Shown piece by piece: positions 49,980-60,177 of a stretch of DNA of 64,000 nucleotides. Within the stretch, counting starts at the first letter, position 1; the number at the start of each line of letters is the position of its first letter. This stretch comes from Limnohabitans sp. 15K (GTDB lineage Bacteria > Pseudomonadota > Gammaproteobacteria > Burkholderiales > Burkholderiaceae_C). The DNA is taken from the NCBI RefSeq assembly GCF_002778285.1, contig NZ_NESM01000003.1, forward strand, positions 186,001-250,000, in the 5' to 3' direction. A model generated the notes under the pieces. It saw only the letters and a program-made list of their open reading frames with translations, was not told the origin of the DNA and made no database searches. Both the position numbers and the translations under genes were made by a program.

Positions 49980-50411
49980 TCAGCTTTTGTTGCGCAGGCT
50001 GTCGCGAATTTCGCGCAACAACAAAACGTCTTCAGGGGTGACAGGGGCAGCCGCCGGGACTTCGGCTGGGGCCTGAGCGGCGCTCAGGCGGTTCATTTGC
50101 CGGATCATCAAAAAAATGATGAAAGCCAGAATCGTGAAGTTGAGTGCCACGGTGATGAAGTTGCCATAGGCAAAAACAGCCCCTAACTTTTTGGCCTCTG
50201 CCAGGGACAGCCCTGCATTTTGCCCAGCCAAAGCCCAGTAATAGTTGGAAAAATCCAAGCCACCAAAAGCACGGCTGACCAAGGGCATCACCAAGTCACC
50301 CACCACCGAGTCAACGATCTTGCTAAAAGCGCCGCCAATGATCACACCCACCGCCAGGTCGATGACATTGCCTTTTACAGCAAAAGATTTGAATTCCTTC
50401 AAAAAAGACAT
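49980..50411 (-). CDS. mscL: Large-conductance mechanosensitive channel
   Basis: 143 aa; pressure-relief channel that opens during hypo-osmotic shock. Features: [20 protein letters not shown], first pore helix [17 protein letters not shown], second helix [16 protein letters not shown], and a C-terminal helix [15 protein letters not shown] 50411 fits the family; an upstream in-frame ATG at 50459 does not. Divergent from petA. Confidence 0.95.
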   Translation of the reverse strand: MSFLKEFKSFAVKGNVIDLAVGVIIGGAFSKIVDSVVGDLVMPLVSRAFGGLDFSNYYWALAGQNAGLSLAEAKKLGAVFAYGNFITVALNFTILAFIIFLMIRQMNRLSAAQAPAEVPAAAPVTPEDVLLLREIRDSLRNKS

Positions 50412-50504
50412 AGCAGTCACTCCAAAATGAAAATACAAGCGCCGATTGTGAACCAACACAGTGCAGTCAGGGGTCTTGTCAGTTATTTGTCTGTTTCACT
50501 CCGC

Positions 50505-50510
50505 TACAAT
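50505..50510 (+). promoter_or_regulatory. Possible -10 box of petABC
   Basis: TACAAT, 40 bases before the petA ATG, in the divergent mscL-petA gap. The -35 is poor (TTATTT at a 16-base spacing). AGAGGA is the ribosome site for petA. Confidence 0.35.
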
Positions 50511-50549
50511 CGCGGGTTGACCCTGATAACGACTCGCTAGAGGATTCCC

Positions 50550-51146
50550 ATGAGTGACACCCCAGTCGACAGCAGCAAACGGACCTGGCTGATTGCCTCC
50601 GGTTGCGCAGGTGCCGTAGGCGCTGGCTTTGTGGCCACCCCCTTCGTCAGCAGCTTCCAACCCTCCGAACGAGCCAAAGCGGCTGGCGCGGCCGTTGAAG
50701 TGGATATTTCCGCTTTGAACCCGGGCGAGAAAATGACCGTTGAATGGCGCGGCAAGCCCGTGTGGATCATGAAGCGCTCACCCGAGCAGCTCGAATCCCT
50801 CAAGAAAATCGAAGGCCAGCTGGCCGATCCGGCCTCGGATCGCAAGTCTTACCCGACGCCTGAGTACGCCAAGAATGGCCACCGCTCCATCAAGCCTGAA
50901 ATCATGGTGGCCGTGGGCATCTGCACCCATTTGGGTTGCTCGCCTGGCGATAAATTCGCCACAGGCCCACAGCCTTCGTTGCCTGACGATTGGACCGGTG
51001 GTTTCTTGTGCGCCTGCCATGGCTCGACATTCGATTTGGCTGGCCGCGTTTTCAAGAACAAGCCAGCACCTGACAACCTCGAAGTGCCGCCTCACATGTA
51101 CCTGTCTGACACCAAGTTGATCATTGGTGAAGACAAGAAGGCTTGA
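50550..51146 (+). CDS. petA: Ubiquinol-cytochrome c reductase Rieske iron-sulfur subunit
   Basis: 198 aa; 2Fe-2S subunit of the bc1 complex taking electrons from ubiquinol to cytochrome c1. N-terminal KRTWLIASG plus a hydrophobic anchor (about 11-35) looks like a Tat-type signal anchor. Box I CTHLGC (Cys125, His127, Cys130) and box II CACHGS (Cys154, Cys156, His157) give the four cluster ligands and the disulfide. First gene of petABC. Confidence 0.96.
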   Translation: MSDTPVDSSKRTWLIASGCAGAVGAGFVATPFVSSFQPSERAKAAGAAVEVDISALNPGEKMTVEWRGKPVWIMKRSPEQLESLKKIEGQLADPASDRKSYPTPEYAKNGHRSIKPEIMVAVGICTHLGCSPGDKFATGPQPSLPDDWTGGFLCACHGSTFDLAGRVFKNKPAPDNLEVPPHMYLSDTKLIIGEDKKA

Positions 51147-51157
51147 TGGAGAACAAC

Positions 51158-52567
51158 ATGGCTCATTTCAAAGAAATTTCTCCGAACGCCCCTGCGGGCG
51201 AAAAACTGCTCAACTGGGTAGACAACCGCTTCCCGGCGTCCAAGCTTTACAAAGACCATTTGTCTGAGTACTACGCATCCAAAAACCTGAATTTTTGGTA
51301 CGTGTTTGGTGCCCTGTCGCTTTTGGTCCTCGTGATCCAAATCGTGACTGGCATTTTCTTGGTCATGCATTACAAGCCTGATGCAGCGTTGGCTTTCGCA
51401 TCGGTCGAGTACATCATGCGCGACGTGCCCTGGGGCTGGTTGATCCGTTACATGCACTCGACAGGCGCGTCTGCGTTCTTCGTGGTGGTTTACCTGCACA
51501 TGTTCCGTGGCCTGATTTATGGCAGCTACCGCAAGCCGCGCGAGCTGGTCTGGATCTTCGGTTGCGCCATCTTCTTGTGCCTGATGGCGGAAGCTTTCAT
51601 GGGCTATTTGTTGCCATGGGGTCAGATGTCCTACTGGGGCGCCCAGGTGATCGTGAACTTGTTCTCGGCCATTCCTTTCATCGGTCCTGATCTGGCTTTG
51701 CTGATCCGTGGTGACTTTGTGGTGGGCGACGCCACCTTGAACCGCTTCTTCAGCTTCCACGTCATTGCGGTGCCTTTGGTTCTGTTGGGCTTGGTTGTGG
51801 CGCACATCATCGCGCTGCACGAAGTGGGCTCCAACAACCCTGACGGTGTGGAGATCAAAGCAGCAGATGCACCTAAAGATGCCAAGGGCAACCCTTTGGA
51901 TGGCATTCCATTCCACCCTTACTACACCGTGCACGACATCTTCTCTGTCAGCATCTTTTTGATGGTGTTCACAGCGGTTGTGTTCTTTGCACCTGAGTTG
52001 GGCGGCTATTTCTTGGAGTACAACAACTTCATCCCGGCCGATCCCCTGACCACGCCATTGCACATTGCCCCCGTTTGGTATTTCACACCCTACTACTCCA
52101 TGCTGCGTGCCATCACCAGCGAGATGATGTATGTGTTGATCGCTTGCGTGGTGGTGGGTGCCGTGTTGGCCGTGGCCAAAGGCAAACTGCCGACATTGCT
52201 CAAAGGTGCCGTCATTGGCGCTGCGGTGGTGATCTCTGCCCTGATGTTGGCCATCGATGCCAAGTTCTGGGGTGTGGTCGTCATGGGTGGTGCTGTGATC
52301 ATCATGTTCTTCTTGCCATGGTTGGATTACAGCCCGGTCAAGTCGATCCGCTACCGTCCCGATTGGCACAAGTACATGTATGCCGTGTTCGTGATCAATT
52401 TCTTGATTCTGGGCTATTTGGGCGTTCAGCCACCATCACCCATCGGTGAACGTGTCTCTCAAGTGGGTTCTTTGTTCTATTTCGGCTTCTTCTTGTTGAT
52501 GCCATGGTGGAGCAAGCTGGGTACACCCAAGCCTGTTCCTGACCGCGTGACCTTCACGCCTCACTGA
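51158..52567 (+). CDS. petB: Cytochrome b of the bc1 complex
   Basis: 469 aa from ATG 51158, preceded by GGAG at 6 bases; ATG 51146 and TTG 51143 are in frame but poorly placed. Eight or more hydrophobic helices; heme histidines in IRYMHSTGASAFF, VVYLHMFRG, FSFHVIAVP and VAHIIALHEVG. The Qo-site motif reads PVWY instead of mitochondrial PEWY, a known beta/gammaproteobacterial variant. A C-terminal extension with extra membrane segments is present. Confidence 0.96.
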   Translation: MAHFKEISPNAPAGEKLLNWVDNRFPASKLYKDHLSEYYASKNLNFWYVFGALSLLVLVIQIVTGIFLVMHYKPDAALAFASVEYIMRDVPWGWLIRYMHSTGASAFFVVVYLHMFRGLIYGSYRKPRELVWIFGCAIFLCLMAEAFMGYLLPWGQMSYWGAQVIVNLFSAIPFIGPDLALLIRGDFVVGDATLNRFFSFHVIAVPLVLLGLVVAHIIALHEVGSNNPDGVEIKAADAPKDAKGNPLDGIPFHPYYTVHDIFSVSIFLMVFTAVVFFAPELGGYFLEYNNFIPADPLTTPLHIAPVWYFTPYYSMLRAITSEMMYVLIACVVVGAVLAVAKGKLPTLLKGAVIGAAVVISALMLAIDAKFWGVVVMGGAVIIMFFLPWLDYSPVKSIRYRPDWHKYMYAVFVINFLILGYLGVQPPSPIGERVSQVGSLFYFGFFLLMPWWSKLGTPKPVPDRVTFTPH

Positions 52568-52587
52568 GATCACGGAGATTCAAGAAC

Positions 52588-53352
52588 ATGAAAAACATCA
52601 AGAAACTCGCTTTGGGCTTTGTGATGGCTCTCGGCCTGATGGCCGGTGCCCACGCCGCTGGTGGCGGTATCGCCTGGGACAAAGCACCTCATAAAACCAA
52701 CGACTTGGCTTCATTGCAAAACGGCGCCAAGCTTTTTGTCAACTATTGCCTGAACTGCCACTCCGCCGCTTTCATGCGTTTCAACCGCTTGAAAGACATC
52801 GGTTTGACCGAGCAACAAATCAAGGACAACTTGTTGTTCCCCACAGACCGCGTGGGTGACAACATGAAAGTGGCCATGGACCCTGTCTTGGCCAAAGACT
52901 GGTTTGGTAAGAACCCACCCGACTTGACTTTGATGGCCCGTTCGCGTTCAGGCCACGGTGGCACGGGTGCCGACTACCTCTACACTTACCTGCGCACTTA
53001 CTACCGCGATCCGGCCAAACCCACAGGTTGGAACAATTTGGCCATGCCCAACGTCGGTATGCCCAACCCACTTTGGGAACTTCAAGGTGAGCGCGAGCCG
53101 GTTTACACAGAAAAAGAAGAGCACGGCCACACCGTCCAAATCTTCTCTGGCTGGAAGCAAGTCAAGCCGGGCACCATGACGCCCTTGCAATACGATCAAG
53201 CCGTCGGTGACTTGGTGGGTTACATGCAATGGATGGCGGAACCCGCCCAAAACACCCGTGTGCGAATTGGCGTCTGGGTTCTGATTTTCTTGACCTTCTT
53301 CAGCTTTATCGCTTGGCGTTTGAACGCTGCGTACTGGAAAGACGTCAAGTAA
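52588..53352 (+). CDS. petC: Cytochrome c1
   Basis: 254 aa; signal peptide cut after AHA (about residue 23), heme-binding CLNCH (Cys54, Cys57, His58), a methionine ligand region near the middle, and a C-terminal anchor helix VWVLIFLTFFSFIAW. Passes electrons from the Rieske centre to soluble cytochrome c. Last gene of petABC before a strong terminator. Confidence 0.95.
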   Translation: MKNIKKLALGFVMALGLMAGAHAAGGGIAWDKAPHKTNDLASLQNGAKLFVNYCLNCHSAAFMRFNRLKDIGLTEQQIKDNLLFPTDRVGDNMKVAMDPVLAKDWFGKNPPDLTLMARSRSGHGGTGADYLYTYLRTYYRDPAKPTGWNNLAMPNVGMPNPLWELQGEREPVYTEKEEHGHTVQIFSGWKQVKPGTMTPLQYDQAVGDLVGYMQWMAEPAQNTRVRIGVWVLIFLTFFSFIAWRLNAAYWKDVK

Positions 53353-53388
53353 TTGATCTTTCACCTGGCCTTGGGGCTGGGTCTTGTG

Positions 53389-53421
53389 GAGTGGCAGGCC
53401 TTGGGGCCTTCCACTCTTTTT
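53389..53421 (+). terminator. Intrinsic terminator after petC
   Basis: Stem GAGTGG-C-AGGCC / GGCCT-T-CCACTC with a TTGG loop and one internal mismatch, followed by five T and then a second T-rich stretch. It separates petABC from sspA, 23 bases upstream of the sspA start. Confidence 0.8.
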
Positions 53422-53443
53422 GATTTTTTGAGGAGCCTCCGCC

Positions 53444-54055
53444 ATGATGGTGCTTTATTCCGGAACCACTTGCCCTTTTTCCCACCGTTGCCGGTTTGTG
53501 CTGTTTGAAAAGGGCATGGATTTCGAAATCCGTGACGTTGACCTCTACAACAAGCCCGAAGACATCAATGTCATGAACCCTTACGGCCAAGTGCCGATTT
53601 TGGTGGAGCGTGACCTGATTTTGTACGAGTCGAACATCATCAATGAGTACATTGACGAGCGTTTCCCTCACCCTCAGTTGATGCCCGGTGACCCAGTTGA
53701 CCGTGCTCGCGTGCGCCTGTTCTTGCTCAATTTTGAAAAAGAACTCTTCGCCCATGTGTTGACGCTGGAAAACCGTACGCTCAAAGGCAACGACAAAGCC
53801 CTGGAAAAAGCCCGTTCGCACATCCGCGACCGCTTGACGCAATTGGCCCCCGTGTTCTTGAAAAACAAGTTCATGTTGGGTGACAACTTCTCCATGCTCG
53901 ACGTGGCGATTGCGCCGCTCTTGTGGCGTCTGGACTACTACGGCATTGAGCTCAGCAAAAATGCGGCACCTTTGCTGAAATACGCTGAACGCATCTTCTC
54001 GCGCCCCGCTTACATTGAAGCATTGACCCCTTCTGAGAAGGTGATGCGCAAGTAA
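53444..54055 (+). CDS. sspA: Stringent starvation protein A (GST-like)
   Basis: 203 aa with a thioredoxin-like N-terminal half (MVLYSGTTCPFSHRCRFVLFEKG, NPYGQVPILVERD, LYESNIINEYIDERFP) and a helical GST C-terminal half. SspA binds RNA polymerase and affects stress and phage transcription in Enterobacteria; it is not a true GST. GAGGAG precedes the ATG. It pairs with sspB as in most Proteobacteria. Confidence 0.93.
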   Translation: MMVLYSGTTCPFSHRCRFVLFEKGMDFEIRDVDLYNKPEDINVMNPYGQVPILVERDLILYESNIINEYIDERFPHPQLMPGDPVDRARVRLFLLNFEKELFAHVLTLENRTLKGNDKALEKARSHIRDRLTQLAPVFLKNKFMLGDNFSMLDVAIAPLLWRLDYYGIELSKNAAPLLKYAERIFSRPAYIEALTPSEKVMRK

Positions 54056-54073
54056 GTTCTGCCGGAGCCTACG

Positions 54074-54520
54074 ATGATCAGTGCCACTGAATTGCCATCC
54101 ACACGCCCGTACTTGATTCGGGCTTTGTACGAATGGTGCTCCGAAAACGGTTTCACGCCCTATGTGGCTGTGAAGGTGGACGCCTCCGTACAAGTGCCCC
54201 GTGAGTATGTGCAAGGGGGCGAGATTGTGCTGAACGTCAGCATGGACGCCACCAGCTCGCTCAAGCTGGGCAATGACTTCATTGAATTCAAAGCCCGCTT
54301 TGGCGGCAAGCCGCGAGACATCATGGTGCCGATTCACCGTGTGATGGCCATTTATGCCCGTGAAAACGGTCAAGGCATGGCATTCCCCATCACTGAAGAC
54401 GGTGCACCCGTGACCACTCTGTCGGCGGTCAATCTGAACGAAGCCCAGTCGATGCCAGACGATGAGCCGACACCACCGAGCACATCGCCTTCGCGTCCTG
54501 CTTTGAAACGCATCAAGTGA
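54074..54520 (+). CDS. sspB: ClpXP specificity-enhancing factor SspB
   Basis: 148 aa; adaptor that delivers ssrA-tagged proteins to ClpXP. Features: TRPYLIRALYEWC, PYVAVKVDA, VLNVSMDATSSLKLGND and KARFGGKPRDIMVP, then a flexible acidic linker and a C-terminal RPALKRIK, the expected ClpX-binding tail. Starts 18 bases after sspA. Confidence 0.94.
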   Translation: MISATELPSTRPYLIRALYEWCSENGFTPYVAVKVDASVQVPREYVQGGEIVLNVSMDATSSLKLGNDFIEFKARFGGKPRDIMVPIHRVMAIYARENGQGMAFPITEDGAPVTTLSAVNLNEAQSMPDDEPTPPSTSPSRPALKRIK

Positions 54521-54577
54521 AAAATTAACAGCCCTGGGCTCCAAAACGGGCTCAGAGCGCGTTAGAATTCAGCCCGT

Positions 54578-54653
54578 GCCGCTTTAGCTCAGTTGGTAGA
54601 GCACCCGCCTTGTAAGCGGTAGGTCGTCAGTTCGAATCCGACAAGCGGCACCA
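54578..54653 (+). tRNA. tRNA-Thr (anticodon TGT)
   Basis: A 76-nt cloverleaf with encoded CCA. The acceptor arms GCCGCTT and AAGCGGC pair perfectly, the D arm begins GCTCAGTTGG, the anticodon loop is CTTGTAA (TGT) within a CCCGC/GCGGT-type stem, and the T arm contains TTCGAAT. Reads ACA and related Thr codons. A terminator follows directly. Confidence 0.97.
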
Positions 54654-54660
54654 CATTTAA

Positions 54661-54690
54661 AAGGCCCTGATCTTTGATCAGGGCCTTTTT
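54661..54690. terminator. Intrinsic terminator after tRNA-Thr
   Basis: A 12-bp perfect stem (AAGGCCCTGATC / GATCAGGGCCTT), loop TTT, and a T-run. The A-run on the other side lets it also serve the convergent DUF721 gene. Confidence 0.9.
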
Positions 54691-54702
54691 CTTTGGGGCA
54701 AC

Positions 54703-55011
54703 TCAAACCACGCGGTTCTGAACCTTGATGCGGATGGACGTCACCGCCAAACCTTTTTGCAGCAGGTGTGCTTGGAGGGCGGGCAGCAATTGACGCAGTT
54801 TGGCCGCCACTGCGTTGGAGCTGACCAGCAGGCACCAGCAACCCTCATCAATGGGGCCTGCTTGGACACTGGCCCGCAATGGCGCTGGCAACAAACCCCG
54901 AATGGCCTGCAAACGATCACTTGAAGCGCGGATCAGTTCGGACAAGCGAGCGAAGGTCGGCGACTCTTGCGCCGCTTGCTGAAGGGGAATGGCTTGGTGG
55001 CGTCTTTGCAT
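54703..55011 (-). CDS. DUF721 (DciA-like) protein
   Basis: 102 aa with a basic N-terminal segment and a core LLPAPLRASVQAGPIDEG, LLVSSNAVAAKLRQLLPALQAHL typical of DUF721 proteins. DciA, the characterised member, loads the replicative helicase in bacteria that lack DnaC/DnaI; whether this short one does so is not shown. Divergent neighbour of secA, a frequent arrangement. Confidence 0.75.
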   Translation of the reverse strand: MQRRHQAIPLQQAAQESPTFARLSELIRASSDRLQAIRGLLPAPLRASVQAGPIDEGCWCLLVSSNAVAAKLRQLLPALQAHLLQKGLAVTSIRIKVQNRVV

Positions 55012-55066
55012 GATCTGGAGGGTTGGGCTTCATTATCCGGTAGTGCGTGAGTCTGTGGAATCTGCC

Positions 55067-55096
55067 CTGAAAACCGAGCCGCCTAGGGGCTAAAAT
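55067..55096 (+). promoter_or_regulatory. Possible secA promoter with long leader
   Basis: CTGAAA (55067-55072) and TAAAAT (55091-55096) at 18-base spacing give a candidate that would leave a leader of about 130 bases before the secA ATG at 55236. The leader has no open secM-like frame; short stems such as AGAC-G-GTCT near 55191 followed by T residues are present. Confidence 0.3.
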
Positions 55097-55235
55097 CATT
55101 CAATTCGATGGGCACCTGAGAGCCTGTCGTGGGCGTGGGGAATTCAATCCCGCAGTCTGCTTCATTTGAACTCTTAACTAGACAGGATAGACGGTCTGTT
55201 TTTCAGCCAAGGGGCTGAGAGAAGATCTCGTAGAC

Positions 55236-57983
55236 ATGGCCATCCCATTCCTCACCAAAATTTTCGGCAGTCGCAATGACCGCCTGCTCAAGCAGTACCG
55301 CAAAACCGTGGAGCGGATCAACGCACTGGAAGCCGGGCTGGAGTCCATCAGTGACGATGAATTGCGCGCCAAGACCCAAAACTTCCGCGAGCGATTTACA
55401 GCTGGCGAAACACTTGACGCGATGCTGCCAGAAGCCTTCGCAGTAGTTCGCGAAGGCTCCAAGCGCGTGATGAAGATGCGTCACTTTGATGTGCAGTTGG
55501 CGGGCGGTATCGCTTTGCACAACGGCAAAGTGGCCGAAATGCGCACTGGCGAAGGCAAAACGCTGACGTCCACGCTGCCAGCCTACCTCAACGCTTTGGC
55601 GGGCAAAGGCGTGCATGTGGTCACCGTGAACGACTACTTGGCCAGCCGCGATGCGCGTTGGATGGGCAAGCTGTTCAACTTCCTCGGCTTGTCGGTGGGC
55701 ATCAACTTGGCCCAAATGTCGCGTGAAGAAAAGCAAGCGGCTTACAACTCGGACATCACCTACGGCACCAACAACGAATACGGCTTTGATTACCTGCGCG
55801 ACAACATGGTTTATGAAGCCCATGACCGCGTTCAGCGCCCGTTGAATTACGCCATCATCGACGAGGTGGACTCGATCTTGATCGACGAGGCCCGCACGCC
55901 TTTGATCATCAGTGGTCAAGCTGAAGACCACACTGCCACGTACCTGTCGATGAAACAGGTCGTGCCCTTGCTCACCCGCCAAGAAGGCGAAGCCGATCCC
56001 CGCACCGGTGAGGGCGTGATCACACCGGGTGACTTCACGCTGGACGAAAAAGCGCACCAAATTTTCTTGACCGAACAAGGCCACGAAAAAGCCGAATCGG
56101 TGTTGGCACAGTTGGGCATGATTCCGGAAGGCGCAAGCCTTTACGACCCCGCCAACATCACCTTGATGCACCACCTCAATGCTGCATTGCGTGCGCAGCA
56201 TTTGTACCACCGCGACCAGCATTACGTGGTGCAAGAGGGCGAAATCGTCATCGTGGACGAGTTCACGGGCCGCTTGATGACCGGTCGCCGCTGGAGCGAT
56301 GGCCTGCACCAAGCCGTTGAGGCCAAAGAGGGCGTGCAAATTCAGGCCGAAAACCAGACCTTGGCTTCTATCACCTTCCAGAACTATTTCCGCCTCTACA
56401 ACAAGATCGGCGGCATGACCGGTACGGCCGATACCGAGGCTTATGAGTTCCAGGAGATCTACGGCCTCGAGACCGTGGTTGTTCCGCCGCACCGCAAGAG
56501 CCAGCGCGAAGACCAGTTGGACCGTGTTTACAAGACCTCGCAAGAACGTTACACGGCCGCGATCGCCGACATCCGCGAATGCCATGAGCGCGGGCAGCCT
56601 GTGCTCGTGGGCACTACCTCGATCGAAAACTCCGAGTTGATTGCACAGTTGCTGACACAAGAGAAACTGCCACACCAAGTGCTGAACGCCAAGCAACACG
56701 CGCGTGAGGCGGACATCGTGGCCCAAGCCGGGCGTCCCGGCATGATCACGATTGCGACCAACATGGCCGGTCGAGGTACCGACATCGTGCTGGGCGGCAA
56801 CATCGAAAAAGACATCCAGGCGGTGGAAGCCGACGAAAGCCTTTCAGAAGAAGCCAAGCAAGCCCGCGTGACGCAATTGCGTGAGCAATGGAAAGTGGTG
56901 CACGAACAGGTCAAAGCCTTGGGCGGTCTGCGCATCATCGCCACCGAGCGTCACGAATCACGCCGCATCGACAACCAGTTGCGTGGCCGTTCGGGCCGTC
57001 AGGGTGACCCAGGTTCATCGCGCTTTTATTTGAGCCTGGACGATCCGCTGATGCGCATTTTCGCGGGTGACCGTGTGCGCTCCATCATGGACCGCCTGAA
57101 AATGCCCGAGGGCGAAGCCATTGAAGCGGGCATCGTCACGCGCAGCATCGAAAGCGCCCAGCGCAAGGTGGAGTCGCGCAACTTCGATGTCCGCAAGCAA
57201 TTGCTGGAATACGACGATGTCTCGAATGACCAGCGCAAGGTGATTTACCAGCAGCGCAACGACATCTTGGATGCACAAGACCTGAACGGCCAAATTGCCT
57301 CGCTGCGTGAAGGTTGCTTCAGCGATTTGGTGCGCCAATTCGTGCCCGCTGAAACGGTGGAAGAGCAGTGGGACTTGGCCAGTTTGGAAAAAGCCTTGGC
57401 CGAAGAATGGCAGCTGACGCTGGATTTGCGCGGCCAAGTGCAAGCCTCCAATGCCATCACCGACGAAGAGATTCTCGAGACGGTGGTCGGTGCGGCCAAC
57501 GCCCATTTCCAAGCCAAGTTGGACGCTGTGGGTGCAGACAACTTCACCTCGTTTGAGCGCATGATTTTGTTGCAAAGCATCGACACCCATTGGCGTGAAC
57601 ACCTGAGTTCGCTCGACTACCTGCGCCAAGGCATTCACCTGCGCGGTTACGCTCAAAAGCAGCCCAAGCAGGAATACAAACGCGAGGCGTTTGAGTTGTT
57701 TGGCCAGTTGCTCGATGCCGTCAAAAACGAAGTGACCCGCACTTTGATGACCGTGCGCATCGATTCGGGTGATCAGATCGAGCAAGCGGCCCAAGCCATT
57801 GAAGAGCGTGCTGAGCAGATCAGCAACGTGACCTACACCGCTCCGGATGAGTCGGGTGATCCGCAAACCGTCTCGGCAGATTTGGCCAGTTTGCAAGAAG
57901 CCTTTGGCCAAGTGGGTCGCAACGAACCCTGCCCTTGCGGCAGCGGCAAGAAGTTCAAGCAGTGCCACGGCAAACTGGCTTGA
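55236..57983 (+). CDS. secA: Preprotein translocase ATPase SecA
   Basis: 915-aa motor that pushes unfolded preproteins through SecYEG. Walker [12 protein letters not shown] near residue 105, the [19 protein letters not shown] box, the second NBD with [16 protein letters not shown] and [10 protein letters not shown], and a C-terminal zinc tail [15 protein letters not shown] that binds SecB and lipids. Length is typical for Betaproteobacteria. A terminator follows. Confidence 0.98.
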   Translation: MAIPFLTKIFGSRNDRLLKQYRKTVERINALEAGLESISDDELRAKTQNFRERFTAGETLDAMLPEAFAVVREGSKRVMKMRHFDVQLAGGIALHNGKVAEMRTGEGKTLTSTLPAYLNALAGKGVHVVTVNDYLASRDARWMGKLFNFLGLSVGINLAQMSREEKQAAYNSDITYGTNNEYGFDYLRDNMVYEAHDRVQRPLNYAIIDEVDSILIDEARTPLIISGQAEDHTATYLSMKQVVPLLTRQEGEADPRTGEGVITPGDFTLDEKAHQIFLTEQGHEKAESVLAQLGMIPEGASLYDPANITLMHHLNAALRAQHLYHRDQHYVVQEGEIVIVDEFTGRLMTGRRWSDGLHQAVEAKEGVQIQAENQTLASITFQNYFRLYNKIGGMTGTADTEAYEFQEIYGLETVVVPPHRKSQREDQLDRVYKTSQERYTAAIADIRECHERGQPVLVGTTSIENSELIAQLLTQEKLPHQVLNAKQHAREADIVAQAGRPGMITIATNMAGRGTDIVLGGNIEKDIQAVEADESLSEEAKQARVTQLREQWKVVHEQVKALGGLRIIATERHESRRIDNQLRGRSGRQGDPGSSRFYLSLDDPLMRIFAGDRVRSIMDRLKMPEGEAIEAGIVTRSIESAQRKVESRNFDVRKQLLEYDDVSNDQRKVIYQQRNDILDAQDLNGQIASLREGCFSDLVRQFVPAETVEEQWDLASLEKALAEEWQLTLDLRGQVQASNAITDEEILETVVGAANAHFQAKLDAVGADNFTSFERMILLQSIDTHWREHLSSLDYLRQGIHLRGYAQKQPKQEYKREAFELFGQLLDAVKNEVTRTLMTVRIDSGDQIEQAAQAIEERAEQISNVTYTAPDESGDPQTVSADLASLQEAFGQVGRNEPCPCGSGKKFKQCHGKLA

Positions 57984-58000
57984 ACGGGCTGCGCGGATGA

Positions 58001-58020
58001 AACGGGCTTCGGCCCGTTTT
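58001..58020 (+). terminator. Intrinsic terminator after secA
   Basis: AACGGGC, loop TTCG, GCCCGTT, then TTGTTT. It lies 17 bases after the secA stop, before argJ. Confidence 0.85.
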
Positions 58021-58060
58021 GTTTGTGTGAAACCCGAAACGTTTTTTTCAAAGGACCACC

Positions 58061-59290
58061 ATGCCTGTGAACCTGCCTCCTCTGGATCCCGCCCAACTCA
58101 GCCCCATTGCGGGCGTGCGCATCGGTGTTGCCGAAGCGGGTGTTCGCAAAGCCAACCGCAAAGACCTCACCGTGTTTTTGCTGGACGAAGGCACCAGCGT
58201 TGCGGGTGTGCTCACACGCAACCGTTTTTGCGCCGCGCCTGTTCAAGTTTGCCGCGAGCACTTGGCCGCAGGAAGTGCCGTGCGTGCGCTGGTCATCAAC
58301 ACGGGCAATGCCAATGCGGGCACGGGTGCACCCGGTTTGGCCCATGCACGCCAAACCTGTGAGGCCATGGCCAGTTTGATGCAATGCACGCCCGCACAAG
58401 TGTTGCCGTTTTCAACGGGCGTGATCATGGAGCCGCTGCCCGTGGACCGCATCGTCGCAGGCATGCCTGCTGCACTGGCCAACGCGCAAGCCGCCCAATG
58501 GGCTCAAGCGGCCGAAGGCATCATGACCACCGACACCGTGCCCAAAGCGGCGAGCGTGCAGGTGCAATTGGGCGGCAAAACAGTGAGCATCTCCGGCATC
58601 AGCAAGGGCGCGGGCATGATCCGCCCCAACATGGCCACCATGCTCGGCTTTGTGGCCACCGACGCGTGCATCGATCCGGGCTTGCTGCCCGCTTTGGCCA
58701 AACAACTGGCCGATGGTTCGTTCAACCGCATCACCATCGACGGCGACACCTCGACGAACGATTCCTTCATCCTGATCGCCACGCACAAGGCGGGCAACGC
58801 TCAGATCAATGCCTTGGACAGCGCAGACGGCCAGGCCTTGGTGAAGGGCTTGATGCAAGTGGCCCGCCAATTGGCGCACGCCATCGTGCGTGATGGCGAG
58901 GGCGCCACCAAGTTCATCACGGTGCAGGTCGAAGGCGGCCGCACGGGCGAGGAATGCCGTCAAGTGGCTTATGCGATTGCGCATTCACCCTTGGTCAAAA
59001 CCGCTTTCTTTGCCAGTGACCCCAACCTGGGCCGCATTCTGGCGGCCGTGGGATACGCCGGTATTGAAGACCTGGACCAAGCTTTGATTGAGCTGCACCT
59101 GGACGATGTGCATGTGGTTTCGCAAGGTGGACGCCGCGCCGAGTACCGCGAAGAAGACGGTCAGCGTGTCATGAAGGGGAGCGAGATCACCGTGCGCGTG
59201 GGCCTGGGCCGCGGCACCGCCAGCGACACCGTGTGGACCTGCGACCTGAGCCACGAATACGTCACCATCAACGCGGATTACCGTTCATGA
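58061..59290 (+). CDS. argJ: Bifunctional glutamate N-acetyltransferase/ornithine acetyltransferase
   Basis: 409 aa; recycles the acetyl group in arginine synthesis. It is made as a precursor that cuts itself before Thr193 in the motif ATMLGF, giving alpha and beta subunits. Other hallmarks: TNRFCAAP-like [35 protein letters not shown] and [15 protein letters not shown] is its ribosome site. ATGA overlap with the next gene. Confidence 0.96.
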   Translation: MPVNLPPLDPAQLSPIAGVRIGVAEAGVRKANRKDLTVFLLDEGTSVAGVLTRNRFCAAPVQVCREHLAAGSAVRALVINTGNANAGTGAPGLAHARQTCEAMASLMQCTPAQVLPFSTGVIMEPLPVDRIVAGMPAALANAQAAQWAQAAEGIMTTDTVPKAASVQVQLGGKTVSISGISKGAGMIRPNMATMLGFVATDACIDPGLLPALAKQLADGSFNRITIDGDTSTNDSFILIATHKAGNAQINALDSADGQALVKGLMQVARQLAHAIVRDGEGATKFITVQVEGGRTGEECRQVAYAIAHSPLVKTAFFASDPNLGRILAAVGYAGIEDLDQALIELHLDDVHVVSQGGRRAEYREEDGQRVMKGSEITVRVGLGRGTASDTVWTCDLSHEYVTINADYRS

Positions 59291-60177
59291 ACTCTCCTGC
59301 TTCTTCAGCTCTGGACCAACTGCTGGCCAAAGTCAGCCAGCTGGTGGACCGCATCGAATCGGTCTTGCCCCAACCCTTATCGGCCCCCGACTGGACGCAG
59401 GCCATTGCTTGGCGCTACCGCAAGCGCTCGTCAGGTCACGGTGTGCTGGAGCCGGTGCGCCATGTGGCGGCCATGACGCTGGCTGACCTCAAAGAAATCG
59501 ACGACCAAAAGGAAAAGCTCCAGCGCAACACCGAGCAGTTTGTGCACGGCCGCCCGGCCAACAACGTGCTGCTCACGGGCGCACGCGGCACCGGCAAATC
59601 CTCTTTGATCAAGGCCTGCCTGAACACTTACGCCCCGCAAGGCCTGCGTTTGATTGAGGTCGACAAAGAAGACCTGACCGACCTGCCTGACATCATCGAA
59701 GTGGTGGCGGGTCGCCCCGAAAAGTTTGTGGTCTATTGCGACGATTTGAGCTTTGAAGACGGCGAGCCGGGCTACAAAGCGCTCAAGTCGATTCTGGACG
59801 GCACCGTGGCGGCTTCGACCCCCAATGTGCTGGTGTACGCCACCAGCAACCGCCGCCACCTTTTGCCCGAGTACATGAGCGAGAACCTCACCTACAAACA
59901 CACCGACGACGGCGAGGTTCACCCGGGTGAGGGCGTGGAAGAGAAAATTTCTCTGTCCGAGCGCTTTGGCTTGTGGATCAGTTTCTACCCCTTCTCCCAA
60001 GACGAGTACCTGACCATCGCCGGCCAGTGGCTCAGCGCTCTGGGTGCCACGCCCGCGCAAATCGACGCTGCCCGCCCTGATGCGTTGCTCTGGGCTTTGG
60101 AGCGCGGTTCGCGCAGTGGTCGTGTGGCCTACCAGTTTGCGCGGGACATGATGGGCCGCCAAGCAGACCCCGCATGA
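59287..60177 (+). CDS. DUF815 family AAA-type ATPase
   Basis: 296 aa with an N-terminal helical part (1-95), Walker [11 protein letters not shown] near residue 98, Walker [11 protein letters not shown] near 150 and the sensor region [14 protein letters not shown] followed by the family-typical [21 protein letters not shown] conserved single ATPase of unknown role, coupled to argJ (ATGA) and the NUDIX gene (ATGA). The start at 59287 is set by the overlap; an in-frame ATG at 59233 lies inside argJ. Confidence 0.9.
   Translation: MNSPASSALDQLLAKVSQLVDRIESVLPQPLSAPDWTQAIAWRYRKRSSGHGVLEPVRHVAAMTLADLKEIDDQKEKLQRNTEQFVHGRPANNVLLTGARGTGKSSLIKACLNTYAPQGLRLIEVDKEDLTDLPDIIEVVAGRPEKFVVYCDDLSFEDGEPGYKALKSILDGTVAASTPNVLVYATSNRRHLLPEYMSENLTYKHTDDGEVHPGEGVEEKISLSERFGLWISFYPFSQDEYLTIAGQWLSALGATPAQIDAARPDALLWALERGSRSGRVAYQFARDMMGRQADPA

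Noticed and set aside
55205..55225. GGGGCTGAGAGA resembling part of a TPP riboswitch before secA
   Set aside because: The remaining conserved thi-box elements are missing and secA is not a thiamine gene.
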